From the NCBI GenBank assembly GCA_036583965.1, contig JAZBQD010000030.1, positions 88,767,300-88,831,299 of the forward strand: 64,000 nucleotides of DNA. The letters are read 5' to 3'. Under the pieces are notes generated by a model. That model was given only the letters and a program-made list of their open reading frames with translations. It searched no databases and was not told where the DNA came from. The position numbers were made by a program, and so were the translations under genes. Positions 1 to 11,877 of the stretch are shown one piece after another (the stretch's first letter is position 1; each line of letters starts with the position of its first letter). The stretch is from Prunella strophiata. Taxonomy: Eukaryota > Chordata > Aves > Passeriformes > Prunellidae.

Positions 1-1268
1 GCAGGACCTACTTGCTTTGGTGTTGCTACAGAATGGCCACAAAATGTCCTTCCTGGAATTTTTGTATTACATTCACAGTTTGATCCTTCAGGCACAGAAC
101 CCTATTGCACATCTCCTTGTAGGACTAGAGGAATTATTCAAATTAGGCAAGTCACCATCCTGTGACAGCTGTTTTTGAAACAAATGGTATATGAATCCTG
201 TTTGATCTCTTCTTTTGCTAAGTCAGGGACATTGGTAAGGGTTTTTCAGGTAGTTTCATAGGAAAGTGTATTACAAAATGTATATTTTGATCCTTATGAT
301 GACTGTGCTTCTTTGATGGGGCTTTCAGCAGCTTGGTTTAGTGAAGGGCATCCTTGCTCATTGCAGGGGAATTGGAACTTTATGATCTTTTAGGACCCTC
401 CAACCCAAACTCTTCTATGAATAGCTCTATCTGCATCAGTGTAAAAAAATTAGGTAAATTAAAGTTAACAAGCCTGATCTGTACATTGCAATTTGATTTA
501 CTAAAGAAGACTCTGTTGTTTGCTTCCCACCTTTCACAGACTTGGTGTATCTGGTTTAAATGGAATGCTTCTGGTTTGAGTTGGGTTTCTTTTTTTAAAA
601 TAAAGGGCAGATTTTTGAGGATACAATGCCTTGATTTCCATGTTAAATACTGCGTGCTTTATTTTTTTTTTTTTGCCTCCTGTGTTTGATTTCTGCTTTG
701 TCCATAATTGCAATGAGATACATTGACATCTTTTTAGATGCGTAAATCCTGATAGAATCAGGTTATTAATATTATTTTGTGAATTCTAGTTGGAGAGCAT
801 TTTTATGTTCACTATGACACAATTTGTATAACTTTAGCCCAGTTCTCTTATCAAAACAGTGTATCAGTGTATCAGCATTACTTTGGAATTTAGTTGGCAA
901 CATAACTGCCATCAGGTCTCAGCAGGGCTAATGAATCAACTTAATTTGAATTCCATAATGAAAGTATTGCAAAGTGTAGCAAAAATCACTGCCCTTTAAT
1001 AATAACTGTTGTTAATCAAGATCCCAGATTGTCTGATGATTCATGTAACGTAATCATGAGTTTTTCTGAGTTGTTTCAAGTTGAGTTTTTTGAAAGCATT
1101 AAAGGTTCTACCTACCTCAGGTGTGCCAAAGCATTCTCATTACAGAAGACTGTAGCCTCTGTGAAGTGTTTGGAGGCACCTTTGATTGCTTTCTAGTTCC
1201 ACAGGTAATTACTTCTTTATAAATTACAACCTATTTTTGTATTGCTTTCATTTAGAAAGGTGTATTTC

Positions 1269-1310
1269 TTACTACATCTAATTAAACTTTGTTACTACAT
1301 CTAATTAAAC
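1269..1310 (+). repeat. Tandem duplication, 23-bp period
   Basis: TTACTACATCTAATTAAAC appears at 1269-1287 and again, identical, at 1292-1310, separated by TTTG. Confidence 0.85.
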
Positions 1311-4300
1311 ACGTGATATGAAATTCTGTGTGGAAGAGTAGTTCAAGAATTTCTTTAGTAGAGAAATCATTATACTTGGATTGGGTAGGGATGAGAAGAA
1401 GCTGGCTGGGTTTACATTCTGTAGGTGCTACAGCTTTCATTAAACCATTTCAGTCTCTTGTGTTCCCTTCCTGTGTGCATCCCCCATCACCCAAAAGATC
1501 CTTCTCAGCTGATGCGTTCTCTTGGCCCGAGAGTTCTGGGTTGTTGGGCCCTGTGGTTCAAATGTGTCATGGCATGTGATTTAGATGCTCTTTTCCAATC
1601 TGCTGTACTTCACGTTCTCCCAGTTGTTCCAGGTATTTGTCAGTTCAGATCATTCACCAGCATGTCTAAATTTTTATTTAAAATACTACTGTCTATGGCC
1701 AGCCTGGGATATCTGTTTGACATGACCATACTCAGCACTTGGGAGCAAACTCTTGCTCACCAGCTGGGTAGGAAAGCCCTAGGATGAGCTACTTCTGTTT
1801 ATCTCTTTTGTTTCTTAGAGCTGAATACCCCCACTCTCACACACCCACACCTACCCACTCCCCACCAGGGTACCTTATTTCCTTCTCTCTGTTGAAAATT
1901 CTTTTAAGCTTCTGCTTTTTGCCTTTTCCTTATCTTTTACTTCATAATCATATTCTTGCCAGTAGGCTCAAAAATTTTTGGGTGATTTCTTGGTGACTTT
2001 TGCTCTGCCATGTATCACACTCTCTTAGGGATGAATGTCAGTTATTCCCATAGCTTCTTCATTTTGTCTTCCTTCTTGTCATATGGGTATCAAACATCTA
2101 ATAGTTGTAGATGCTTCTGGCCTCTGCTGGCTGGTGGAGGGGAGAAGTCAGGACATGTTCCTGCAGCTTGTTTTGTTTGCTTACATGCTCATGTGTGTAC
2201 ACAGTGACATGCAAGTGCTGCCTGAAAGGAGAGGTTGTGCTGTGTGCATGCAGCTCCTTCCTGGGAGCAGGTTAAACTTGGACAGGTCTCAAGTCAGAAA
2301 TCACTGCAGTTTTCTTTCCATAAAACCTGTATTTCCCATACAGAACACTGAGATGACTATACCTTTCCAAGCAAATAAAAATGACAGGAGAGATTTTTGT
2401 GTCATGGTCTGGGTTCATTATTTAGCCATAACAGCTTTTCTACCTCTCACTCCCATGGTGCCTTTTGGTCTTCTTTCTTTTCTTATCAGCCTGTACAGAC
2501 AGGATCTCATTGCTTCCATTGAGGATTGCCACAGGCCACAGTCAGCTCAGCTAAAGCTGCTGGCTGGGCTCTAATCATTTGCTGTGTATTGTAATTGCTG
2601 CTGTTTTGTGCTTCATTCCTTTTGCATTTCTCACCATGCTGCATTAACACAAGTGCTTCTGCAACTGTCTTGATATGTTGACCCATTCCTTGGCTTCCTG
2701 CCATACTACATGAAATTCAAATTTCTTCACTCATCCCTGCAAGAATCAATATAGTGCTATCATTAAGCACATTTATCCTTTCCTAATTGTACCTCTTCCT
2801 TTGTTTCACTATTCCATTGCAATTTTTATATACTACTTGCTTTACTTTAACTTGTATTTGCATCTTTTGTCTTTTCTGAATATCAGCATGTACTAGAAAT
2901 AACTTCTCCTTGCTTAGCCTTTCTCTTTTCTCTCCTGTTCTTGTTCCCTGTTAATAGCTGGGTTTGCCAGTCTCAGACCAAGGCAGAAGGAAATGATGAT
3001 GTCAGTGCCAGGAATAGTCACTAAATCAATGTAGAGCAAAATTTCTGTGAGTGTCTGTTGTGTCTCTGATTAAAGCCTTCAGGGCACTGTCATAGAGGGT
3101 AATTTAACCATTTTTTAATATTGACACAACTGAAGAGTTTTCTGAAGAGGCTTTTAGGAAGCTTGCAACTCTCCTGTAATTGGCTCATAAACTGGTTTAA
3201 CTACTAATGGATTAACTCCTTGTCCTGTGAGGACAGGATGGCTGACACACACTTTTTAGTCTGCTCTCTTTAATACAGAGTACAGATGGTACTTTGTAAA
3301 TGTGTGCTTTTAAAGGTCTTTCTAGAGTGGGTATTGGAAAGCAAATGGGATGTTTTGAACTGTAGCATGGAGGACAGCTCCCATATTAATAGCAGGGAAA
3401 AAAGTCTGTTTTTTAAACTTCTAATAAATGTAGATATTTAATGACAGGAGAAGTTTGCAGTTTATTTAAAGTAATACTGGTTTTAGGGATGCATGTGTGT
3501 TGACAGTGTTTCTTCCTTATATTTAATGAAGTAGGGTTTTTTTTGCATTGGATGTAGTTTTATTGTAATATCTGTAATAGGATTTGGTAGAATGGGAAAG
3601 TAGGGGCTGTGCTCATTAGCTTTCACTTGTTTTCCATACGTTATTTGTTGACTTTGTATGAGTATTTGTCCTTGTTTTGCTATAAAATATCTTCAGTAAA
3701 ATACCTGGGAAAGAAATTTTTGCTTGATCTAAGACACTAGCAGTCAATTTCTTTTCCTTTGCTCTCTCAGAAGGAAATCACCTTTGCCAGCCTTGTGTTA
3801 ACAAGAGTTGTGTGTGTGTGTGACAGAAATTTTATGCATACAGAGCTTTCCACTTAAGACCAAATGCTAATCTGCATGCTGCATGAAGCTGCAAAAATAG
3901 TTGTAGGTCAGTTTGGGAAGGAATCTGTTCAGGGTAACACGGGTTTAAGAACATGTTTAAATTTGTTGGACTGTGACGATTTTCAACTGAGCTGGAAATG
4001 GGGAAGAAAAAGTAGTGCTTACATGGGGTTGCAGCTATATTCTCAGTTTCAAGGTTTCTATTGTGCTTTTTTCATAGAGGCTTTGGGGAGTATTCTAAAG
4101 GGGAAAAAATCAAAATAGTTGCCTGCACAGCCTATTCCTCTGATGACCTTAAGGTTGATCAAACTGGGAGTAGTTATGAGTATATAAATTTTGTGTATAA
4201 ATGTTTCAGTCAATGCCTCAAATACTGTAAAAGTCTTTATTCTAAGGGAATGCACCTTGAGTAAATTGCTGGTCCAGGTGAAGTGCCATTTGTTTAAATG

Positions 4301-5528
4301 GGGGCATGATTTCATGAGTTGCCACATGAAGGGAAAAGTAGCTCCAGTTAACTGTTAATCCTCTCAAATGTTAAGGAGATGGCAAGTGCTTATTTTTGCT
4401 TTATAAGATAGAACTTGTTCACCAAAATAAACTCAAAAGAAGGGAGGGTATTATCCAGATAAGATAGGGTACTGCTGGAGTTCCTCAAGGAGAATAGTTT
4501 TCCTGGAGGGGCAGTGAGAGTGGTGGGAGGCGTGGATGAGGATTGGATAAAGACTCTGGTTGCAGGTTTCTTGGAGAGGGGAAATAATGTAATGGGAAAA
4601 TGTCTGGAAAAATCATGATGATAAAGCAAGTATTGATGTATTTTGTTCAGTATGGTTTTATCTACTTGGACATTGTTCCATCCTTTGTTTTCCCTGGTTC
4701 ATTCTACCATGGTGGCATGGTCAGTGGTCACCAGACACCACACAGTGCTGTAACACTTTGTGTCTGTGTGGGACATAACTTGAAGGTGAACCAGGGCACA
4801 TCATTGTAGGCAATTCCCAGGATGTGAGAAGTGCTGTCAGAGGAAACTGCTCTGTTCCCAGTACAAAACAACATTCAGGTGAGAAGAATAGTAGGAAATC
4901 TTGTTTTGGTACAAATAGATCACTTCCAAAAGTCAAGGAATAGGGACTTTTGAAATAATCTTTTACTGGAGCTCACTTACTCGGAGTGGGCATGATCCTT
5001 TGGCTTCAGATGATTATCCAGAGGACAAGGACTTGATTCAGTATGTGTATTCCATATTCTTAGCTTCCTTATTCCCTGGGGACAGGGACAAGTTAAAGTC
5101 AGAGTATGGATTGGTAAAGAAATTTTGAGAGGGTTGGGACTTAATAATTGTAGTATTTTTGATGATGAAGGCAGAGTGGTAATTTAAAACCAGGATTGAG
5201 TAAACTAAGTTTTTTTTGTCTTACTGTAGAAGAAACTGGCCACTTCTTGACAAAAAAGGGTTGTGTGTGTGTGTTAAATCCTCAGTGGACATCCAGCAGA
5301 TTACTTTGTGGAAGCGAAGGGGAAGTGCAAGGCTTGTCTGAAGGTGCACAAGCAGATGTAGCATTTGGTCAGACTCAGCCCAGGATGCTGACTCAGAGTC
5401 TGTCTAGGAGATGAAGAATTATGAGAGCAGTCATACAGTGACACACTCTCCTGGCCTCCAAAAATTTCTGATCCAGGGAATTTCTAAGCTAGACATGGCA
5501 CCTTTTTGCTTATTAGTGGTGAATGTAT

Positions 5529-5553
5529 TTTGTCTGAATTACATTCAGACAAA
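5529..5553. repeat. Perfect inverted repeat, 10-bp stem
   Basis: TTTGTCTGAA and TTCAGACAAA flank the loop TTACA. This is a short hairpin in an intron with no evident function. Confidence 0.8.
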
Positions 5554-6727
5554 GCCCCTCTGAAACATGTGAATATAACTGATTTATTAAGGCTGTAATA
5601 AATGGAATAAGAAGGAGGCCTGATAATAATTCCTGCTTGCAGTGGGAGGTGTAAGTCAGTTCACCTGGCTCTCAGTGGTCTGAGAGCAGCTGCTGTGTGC
5701 CCACCCAGGTGGGAGGTTGGCCAAGGTGTACATGAAAGTCCATCATGCAGCATTACAGCAAAGTTCTTCCTAAACCACTGGGAATGAGAAGGGAGCTCAG
5801 CTTGTGGTGCAAAGCTGCACCAAAAGAAAAGAACATTTGGGAATGAACTGAACATTACAAGGAAGGACACCACCTCTTTGCTGTTAGACTAGGCAAAAAG
5901 ACTGCACTTCTTTATTATGAAGTTACAGAGTAATTAGCCTTATTTTATGTGCCATGAGAAGCCCAGTCACAAGGAGAGACTATTTAGAGGTGTTCTGTTA
6001 ACCCTGCAGGACAAAGTACTCAGGATAGTATGTGTGTTACAAGATGACTAGTGAGTAGAAAAGAAAAATTGAGAAGGAAAAAAAAAGAGAGCTAGAGATC
6101 TAGAGAGACTTAAGAATCCAAGTCATATACCCAGCTCTGGGAAATGTACTTTACCAAACAAGTACTTAGCATAAGCCAAAGATGCATTGTTTTGATGACA
6201 CTTCTGACAAATCTACCACAAGTTTGCTTTTAAGTTGGTACTTGCCTGGTCAGGCTTACCTCACAAAGTACTGAGTGTTCATTAGATCACTAGAGCAAGC
6301 AGGGAGGAAGTCCCTTGTCTTTAAAGTGATGCAGAGCAGAACCTGAGTATGGCCAAAACAATGTGATATGAGATGGAATGGAGTCTCAAGATAAAGAAAT
6401 GAAAGAGAGGTGGAACAAGCAGAGGAATGGTAACATATGAGCAAACTTGCTAAGTATCTATATTGGTCTCAGAAACCAAGCAATTACAATATATGGTACA
6501 GCAATAGAAAGCAATTGTATTGAAAAAATGATGTATTTATTTTCTCTTGAGGAATCACAGTGAGAAAACATTCTGGTTTGAGAAGGAGAATGGGATTGGT
6601 GTGCTGGTCCCTACCCTAAGGTGAAAGTGGGGAAACAACTGTGCCTGAGTCAGTAGACTGGAGGTGATTTATTCTGGAAAAACAGTACATGCACATAAGA
6701 GTTTTAAGAACAGCTATGGCCCTTCTG

Positions 6728-6786
6728 GTTTGTTTGGGTTTTTTTTGGTGTTTTTTTGGGGGTTTTTTTGGGTTTTTTTTGTCTGT
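6728..6786 (+). repeat. G/T low-complexity tract
   Basis: T-runs of 7-8 bases are separated by GGG, GG, GGGGG and GGG. The strand asymmetry is strong. It is a simple-sequence tract and likely to be length-variable. Confidence 0.8.
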
Positions 6787-9700
6787 TTTTGCCTTGGTTG
6801 TCCATTCTGACACACAAGGAGGCTGATGACACATGAGCATCTTGAACTAATCACAAAGCCTGTAATTTCTAAACAATTTTTGGAGTTTGAGGGCAGGAGC
6901 GTGGAATGCCTGTGGGCTTGGATCATTCTGATGTTGCTCACCTGTGTTAAGCCTGATTTTGAGTGTGTTTGTGTAGGGGCTGTGTCAGAGATTACAGCCT
7001 AGAGCACTGAGTTGGCAACCCAGAGGCAGAGGAAATGCCTGTACTGTCAGATATGAGCTACTTAAGTATGTTGAAAAATCTCTTTATTTTTTTTCAAGAC
7101 CTTCTGCTCCTGCCACCCTCTCAGCTTCTGTAGACACAAGGGCATGCTTATGATATGTTTAGATTTTTGAGGGTTTTTTCTTACCCACTGGGAATTTTCC
7201 ATAGCTTATTTACTCTTCTGAAGGTTTGGTCATGAACCACATTGAAAACTAAACTGCCTTGTTTCTTGAAACCTATTAATTTTATAAACCACAAGCGAAA
7301 TAGAGTGAGGCAGCTGCATTGAGAGTTTTCTCATATGACCCAGCACTAACCTTAGCTCTGCCCAGCCAGGCAAGCTGTGAAGGATGGCTCACTCTGCCCC
7401 AGCTGGGCTCCAGACAGCTAATAGTGAGAAATTACCAGTTGGGTAGTCAAGATTCTGGCAGCCACCAGGCATTTTTTTTTTCTCTGGGGTCTGATGAGTT
7501 GACTTGTAATTCTTGAATAATCTTGATTGTCAGGGCTTTTTTTTTTTTTTTTCATTATTCTAGTACATGTAAGTTAGGTTAATTCTGCACATGACCAGAG
7601 CAAGGGCATTTTATTTTTACTGGCTTTGTTCACTGCTTCCCCCTATGCCCCTTTTTCCCAAGATCATACCTTTATTACACTTTTTTTTTTTTTCATCTAA
7701 TCCAGATATGAACTGTCAGTCTAAATAATGTGATGGCCATGTGGCATAATTGAGATTCCATTTTATTGTCTCTGAGTAGCTGACATTTTGTTCTAGCTCT
7801 TTCCCTGCTTGCCAAGTAAAGCCAGTGTTTTGGTACCAGGCTGGGAGAGAGGAGCATTAATTGACTTAGCAGCTTTCCCATGAGTGAAGAAAATGACTGT
7901 AACAAAAGCAGCCTCTAACATTACAGTGTCCTGTAGCTAAGGAGGGTGTTCTAACATGAGTCAAACATGCATTGACTGTGCATTGTTGAATTTTATTGTT
8001 TCTCCTCATAATGCTTTATAAGAAACAAGAATCAGAATGAGCATCTCTCCAAACACTGCCTTCCTTCCTCAGAATCCTAAGTCTTCAGTCTTTTGCCTGA
8101 TTTCTTCAACATTCTTAAACAATAACTGCTTTTAAATTACCTGAAAGGCTTGTGCTAGTCTATTGGTGTCTGTTTCCTGTTTTCCCAGATTTTGTTTCTT
8201 TCAAGGTTGTTTTTGCTTTTCTTATTCCAGAAGCACACAAAGAAGCATCTTACTCTTAAGTCATCATGACTGCACAAGAACATCTGTGTATTTTGTTTTA
8301 TTCTTTTTTTTCCTTTTGTTTTTGCTTTTTCCCCAGAGAGCAGAGCAACTACCCTACTGTGTAAAATGCCCCTCTAGTGCAGCCTAGTACTGATGCTCTC
8401 TGGTGAGTGATACTTCAAGTGGTGTGATTGCTCCAGTGTTGCACCCTTCTGATCACCAATTTGGGATTTCCTGAGCTGAAGGAGGCTTCTGGACCATTAA
8501 GCTTTAATAGCTGCCTACAGACCTCTACTCCATGAGTTTCTGTAGTGCTGATTTTAATCCATGTATTCTTTCAGCCTGGCAACAAGTTTTGCAGTTTCAT
8601 TGTGTAGAAAAAGTACTTACTTTTGTTTATTTTTAAACCTTCTGTCTGGTAATTTCATTGTGTGCCCCATAATTCTTATTTTGTGAGGAAATATTCTTCA
8701 CACCATTCATGATTTTGTGAGCTGTTTGTGGAAGGATAACTTCTGTTTTCTGAGCTGGAGAGTACAGACCTGGGAGAGCTATGAGTGGTTAGAAGCCATC
8801 TGTTGTTCTTCTCCATGTGTTCTGGAGAGCACACACAATTCAAATTATAGGTGCCCAATTATGTACATCCTTGTGTTCTCTCCAACCAGCTGGTGATACT
8901 GCTTGCCTTTTTAACCATTGCTGATGAATGGATGTGGTAACAGAGGGCTACCCACAAGAAAAACCTTCAATTCTTCTATGTGGCAATATTAGAATAGATC
9001 CTGTCACTGTACATGTGTACAGTTAGGATGTACTTATTTTTTGTTTGGATGAGTTCACACTTTTCATCATTCAAATTCATCTGTGATTTTTTATTTTCTG
9101 TTTTGTTTGTGTAGTGATTTGCAAACTCTGTATGTCCTCAAGTGTAAATTATGCTCTCTCTAGGATCACTTTCTATTTTCTGCATACTCTGGAAAGAACT
9201 GCTTTTACTAAAACAGGAGTCATAGTCTCTCTGGCCACATGCTCTGACTGTTTAAATTTCACATAGTTCTTCTCTTATGGATGAGAGCTCGCTTGGAATC
9301 CATTCACCAGCAGCAGAAAAGTGGCTGACTGCTATAAAGCCATTGAGTTACTAGTTTCATTTGAAGGAGCTTCCAGACTGCTTTAAGGAAGCACTGGAGC
9401 ACAGGAGTTTGGTTTCACACTGACACTTGGTGTACAATTGTTCTGTTAAATAGGAATGTGTTCTAAGCCACCTCTGCCATGCCTAAAAGAATTACCAGTA
9501 GTCCTGCTGTAGCTCATTGGCAGAGTGTTTCTGCTGTGAATGTGGTCCTACTAGTGTAAAGACCACTAGAAGGAAAGTGCTCTGTCCTTTACTTGTAAGA
9601 AAATCAAGCTGCACCTGCCTCTCCATAAAAACTTTCTGCTGGTACTTACTGGTTTTTCCTCCTGCACTGACAGATACTCTGTCAGAAGGCTACAGTGTAA

Positions 9701-11796
9701 AGTTCCCCATAATGTTCTTTCTGTTCACATCTGCCCTTTTTAAATTTAACAAGTGGCATCTCCCTTAGAATTTTGAGTATTTGTATTATTACATGTGCAA
9801 AAAACCCCTTATTCTACACTTTCTCTGTAAGGTAAGCTAGGTAAATTTGGAGTAGGATTTATTACTTGTAAACAGGCATCTGGTCTGTTATGAGGCCTCT
9901 GAGAGATGTCAAATTCATGTGTTTCATGGGTACCTCTTGCCTCTGTGCAGCAGCATCAAGGGATGGTGGAAGAAACTAAGTCCTCTCAAATGGCACTGTA
10001 TGTACTGTATTGAGGCAACCAAATAATGTGTTTTGTGTGTTGCTTGATGTTGAAGGCTCCTGAAGCTTACACCATGGATTTCCAGCTGGTGCTGGGATGG
10101 AATTTGTGCCTTGAATTTCACTGTTTGTGTTGTAGCACTCTGCAATATCAAATATGTGCTTAAACTAGGTGGCTTCAGAGGCTTCTAGATTCTGTCTTTG
10201 TGGATGGTAAACTTGTAGTGAAATAATAAAGTCCAGAAATAAAAGCAGCACATGGCCTGTGCAATCCAGGCTTTTCCTCTCTCTGTTGTTTTGATCTATG
10301 AGCCCACTTGCATATCCAGAAAACAGAACATAATTTTGTACTAGTGTTAGTGAATTAACAGGTTAGGGCTGTGCAATTGAGAAGCTTGTGAGTTGGTGCA
10401 TTATTGGGGGCTGTCTGTATTGAAAGAAAGCTACCTAGCCTTCATTCTGAGGGGCCATGGGTAGGATAATTCAGCTATGAATGTAATGTATCCTTTCAGC
10501 TACCAGTGTGTGCCCCTTAGTGTGATCTTTAGTCTTCTTCTACTTGTAGTGCTGTGTGAACCTTTCTACCTTCTCTGGTACAAAAATGGTTCCCGTATTG
10601 ATGCAGAATGTTACTTCTTTTCTCCCTTTATGGACCATAGAGTAAGTAATAATAGGCCTGTAGTTAAACTGTATTTAAAGTCTGTACTGTATGTTACCAA
10701 ATAACTTGCCTTGTGAATGAAATTGTGGAGCATTCTCTGTTAATGAATTTTTCTCTATTGCTCATCCTTATATTCTTTTGCATTGAAGTTACCATCACTG
10801 AAAACAGTAAAATGGCTATTACTTTGCATGAGATGTTATAGCACCCAGAATTTTGCATATTTCACATTGCAATGAGTACTGCTCACTTGTCCAGAGTGCT
10901 TCATGGTTTGTCTTTGCTGAAACTTTCCAGTTAAAATTGTGCAAACACATCAGCCCAGCACAGGTTACCTGTTGGAAGCAGAACTAGTTGTTGGAGGGGA
11001 GAGTTCTGGAAACTGGCTTGTCTGTCTTTGTTTCCAGCTGGTGCTGCATTCCTCAGTAGGGTTTTAACTTCTGAAACATGCAGCATTTTTTCAGTTTTTG
11101 GGGGGTAGTTGTGTTGTTTTTTTTTCTTCCCCAAAGAGATGTTGAAATGAGAGTGCAGAAGTTCAGCTTTCCCACCATTGTGTGCAGCAAACCCCTGTTT
11201 GTTCCATTCTGTCCCTCCAATGTGTCTCTGTTACTTCTTGAGTGCAGAGGTGCTGAACATGGAGAAGGATGGCTGTGTCATATGTCCTGGTCTGTAATTA
11301 ACACAACTTTACAAATAAGCCCATGCCAGATTTTGCAAATGCACTGAAGTCTTCATGAATGTTATTCTGAGAAATTACTTAACTGCTTCTGGGATCTGTC
11401 TGTGTGGGGTTTTTTCTTATATTTCTCTTACAGAATAAATTCTGGTTATGTATTTTGGTGAATAAGTTGTCACAGAATTTTAAAGTGCTGACAGCTCCCA
11501 TCTTGACAGCAGACTCCTACTTCATGAACCTTAAATTGCTGTGCTTGTATAATAAGAATCCTTTGAGTTAAGGTTTCTCAGTAATTTAACAGTACTTTTG
11601 ACCCTTATTAAAGTTAGTATTTGAGAACAAAATGTGTTGTCAAGTTCAAGTATAAAATTAAATGTTTCTGCTTAGTGACATTTCAATTCCCTAGTGTAAA
11701 GTATTGTGAAAAAAAACCTATGAAAATGCTTCACTTTTATTTTCACTCCAGTCTTTTTCCATTAAATTAATTTGTCTAAATTTTCTTCTTTTCTAG

Positions 11797-11877
11797 AGTT
11801 TTGGAGTGCCAAGGGCTGCCCATTGTGAATGGGCAATGTGATCCCTATGCCACTGTTACCTTAGCAGGACCCTCCAG
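11797..11877 (+). CDS. RASA3: RASA3 window exon 1 (C2B domain start)
   Basis: The exon is 81 nt and encodes residues V1-S26, containing [10 protein letters not shown] and [12 protein letters not shown], the first strands and calcium-loop region of the second C2 domain. The acceptor is a pyrimidine tract ending TTCTAG. The exon opens with the last base of a split Arg codon and closes with AG, the first two bases of R27. The donor reads AG then GCAAGT, a GC-AG donor. Moving to the nearby GT at 11882 would shift the frame and create an early stop in the next exon. By protein length this would be about exon 6 of 24 in the human gene (inferred). Confidence 0.95.

Larger units (their letters stand above)
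1..11796 (+). other. Large incomplete RASA3 intron upstream of the first window exon
   Basis: This is at least 11.8 kb of AT-rich sequence. I looked for the RASA3 exons that should precede window exon 1 (C2A-to-C2B linker) and found none, so the intron probably runs off the left edge. Contents are low-complexity T-runs, a 23-bp tandem duplication near 1269, a hairpin at 5529-5553 and a G/T-rich patch at 6728-6786. The longest open frame (2035-2574, +) matches nothing I know. Confidence 0.8.

Noticed and set aside
9508..9525. tRNA-like A box (TGTAGCTCATTGGCAGAG)
   Set aside because: The first 18 bases look like a tRNA D-arm promoter, but there is no B box or acceptor stem in the next 80 bases, so no tRNA gene is present.
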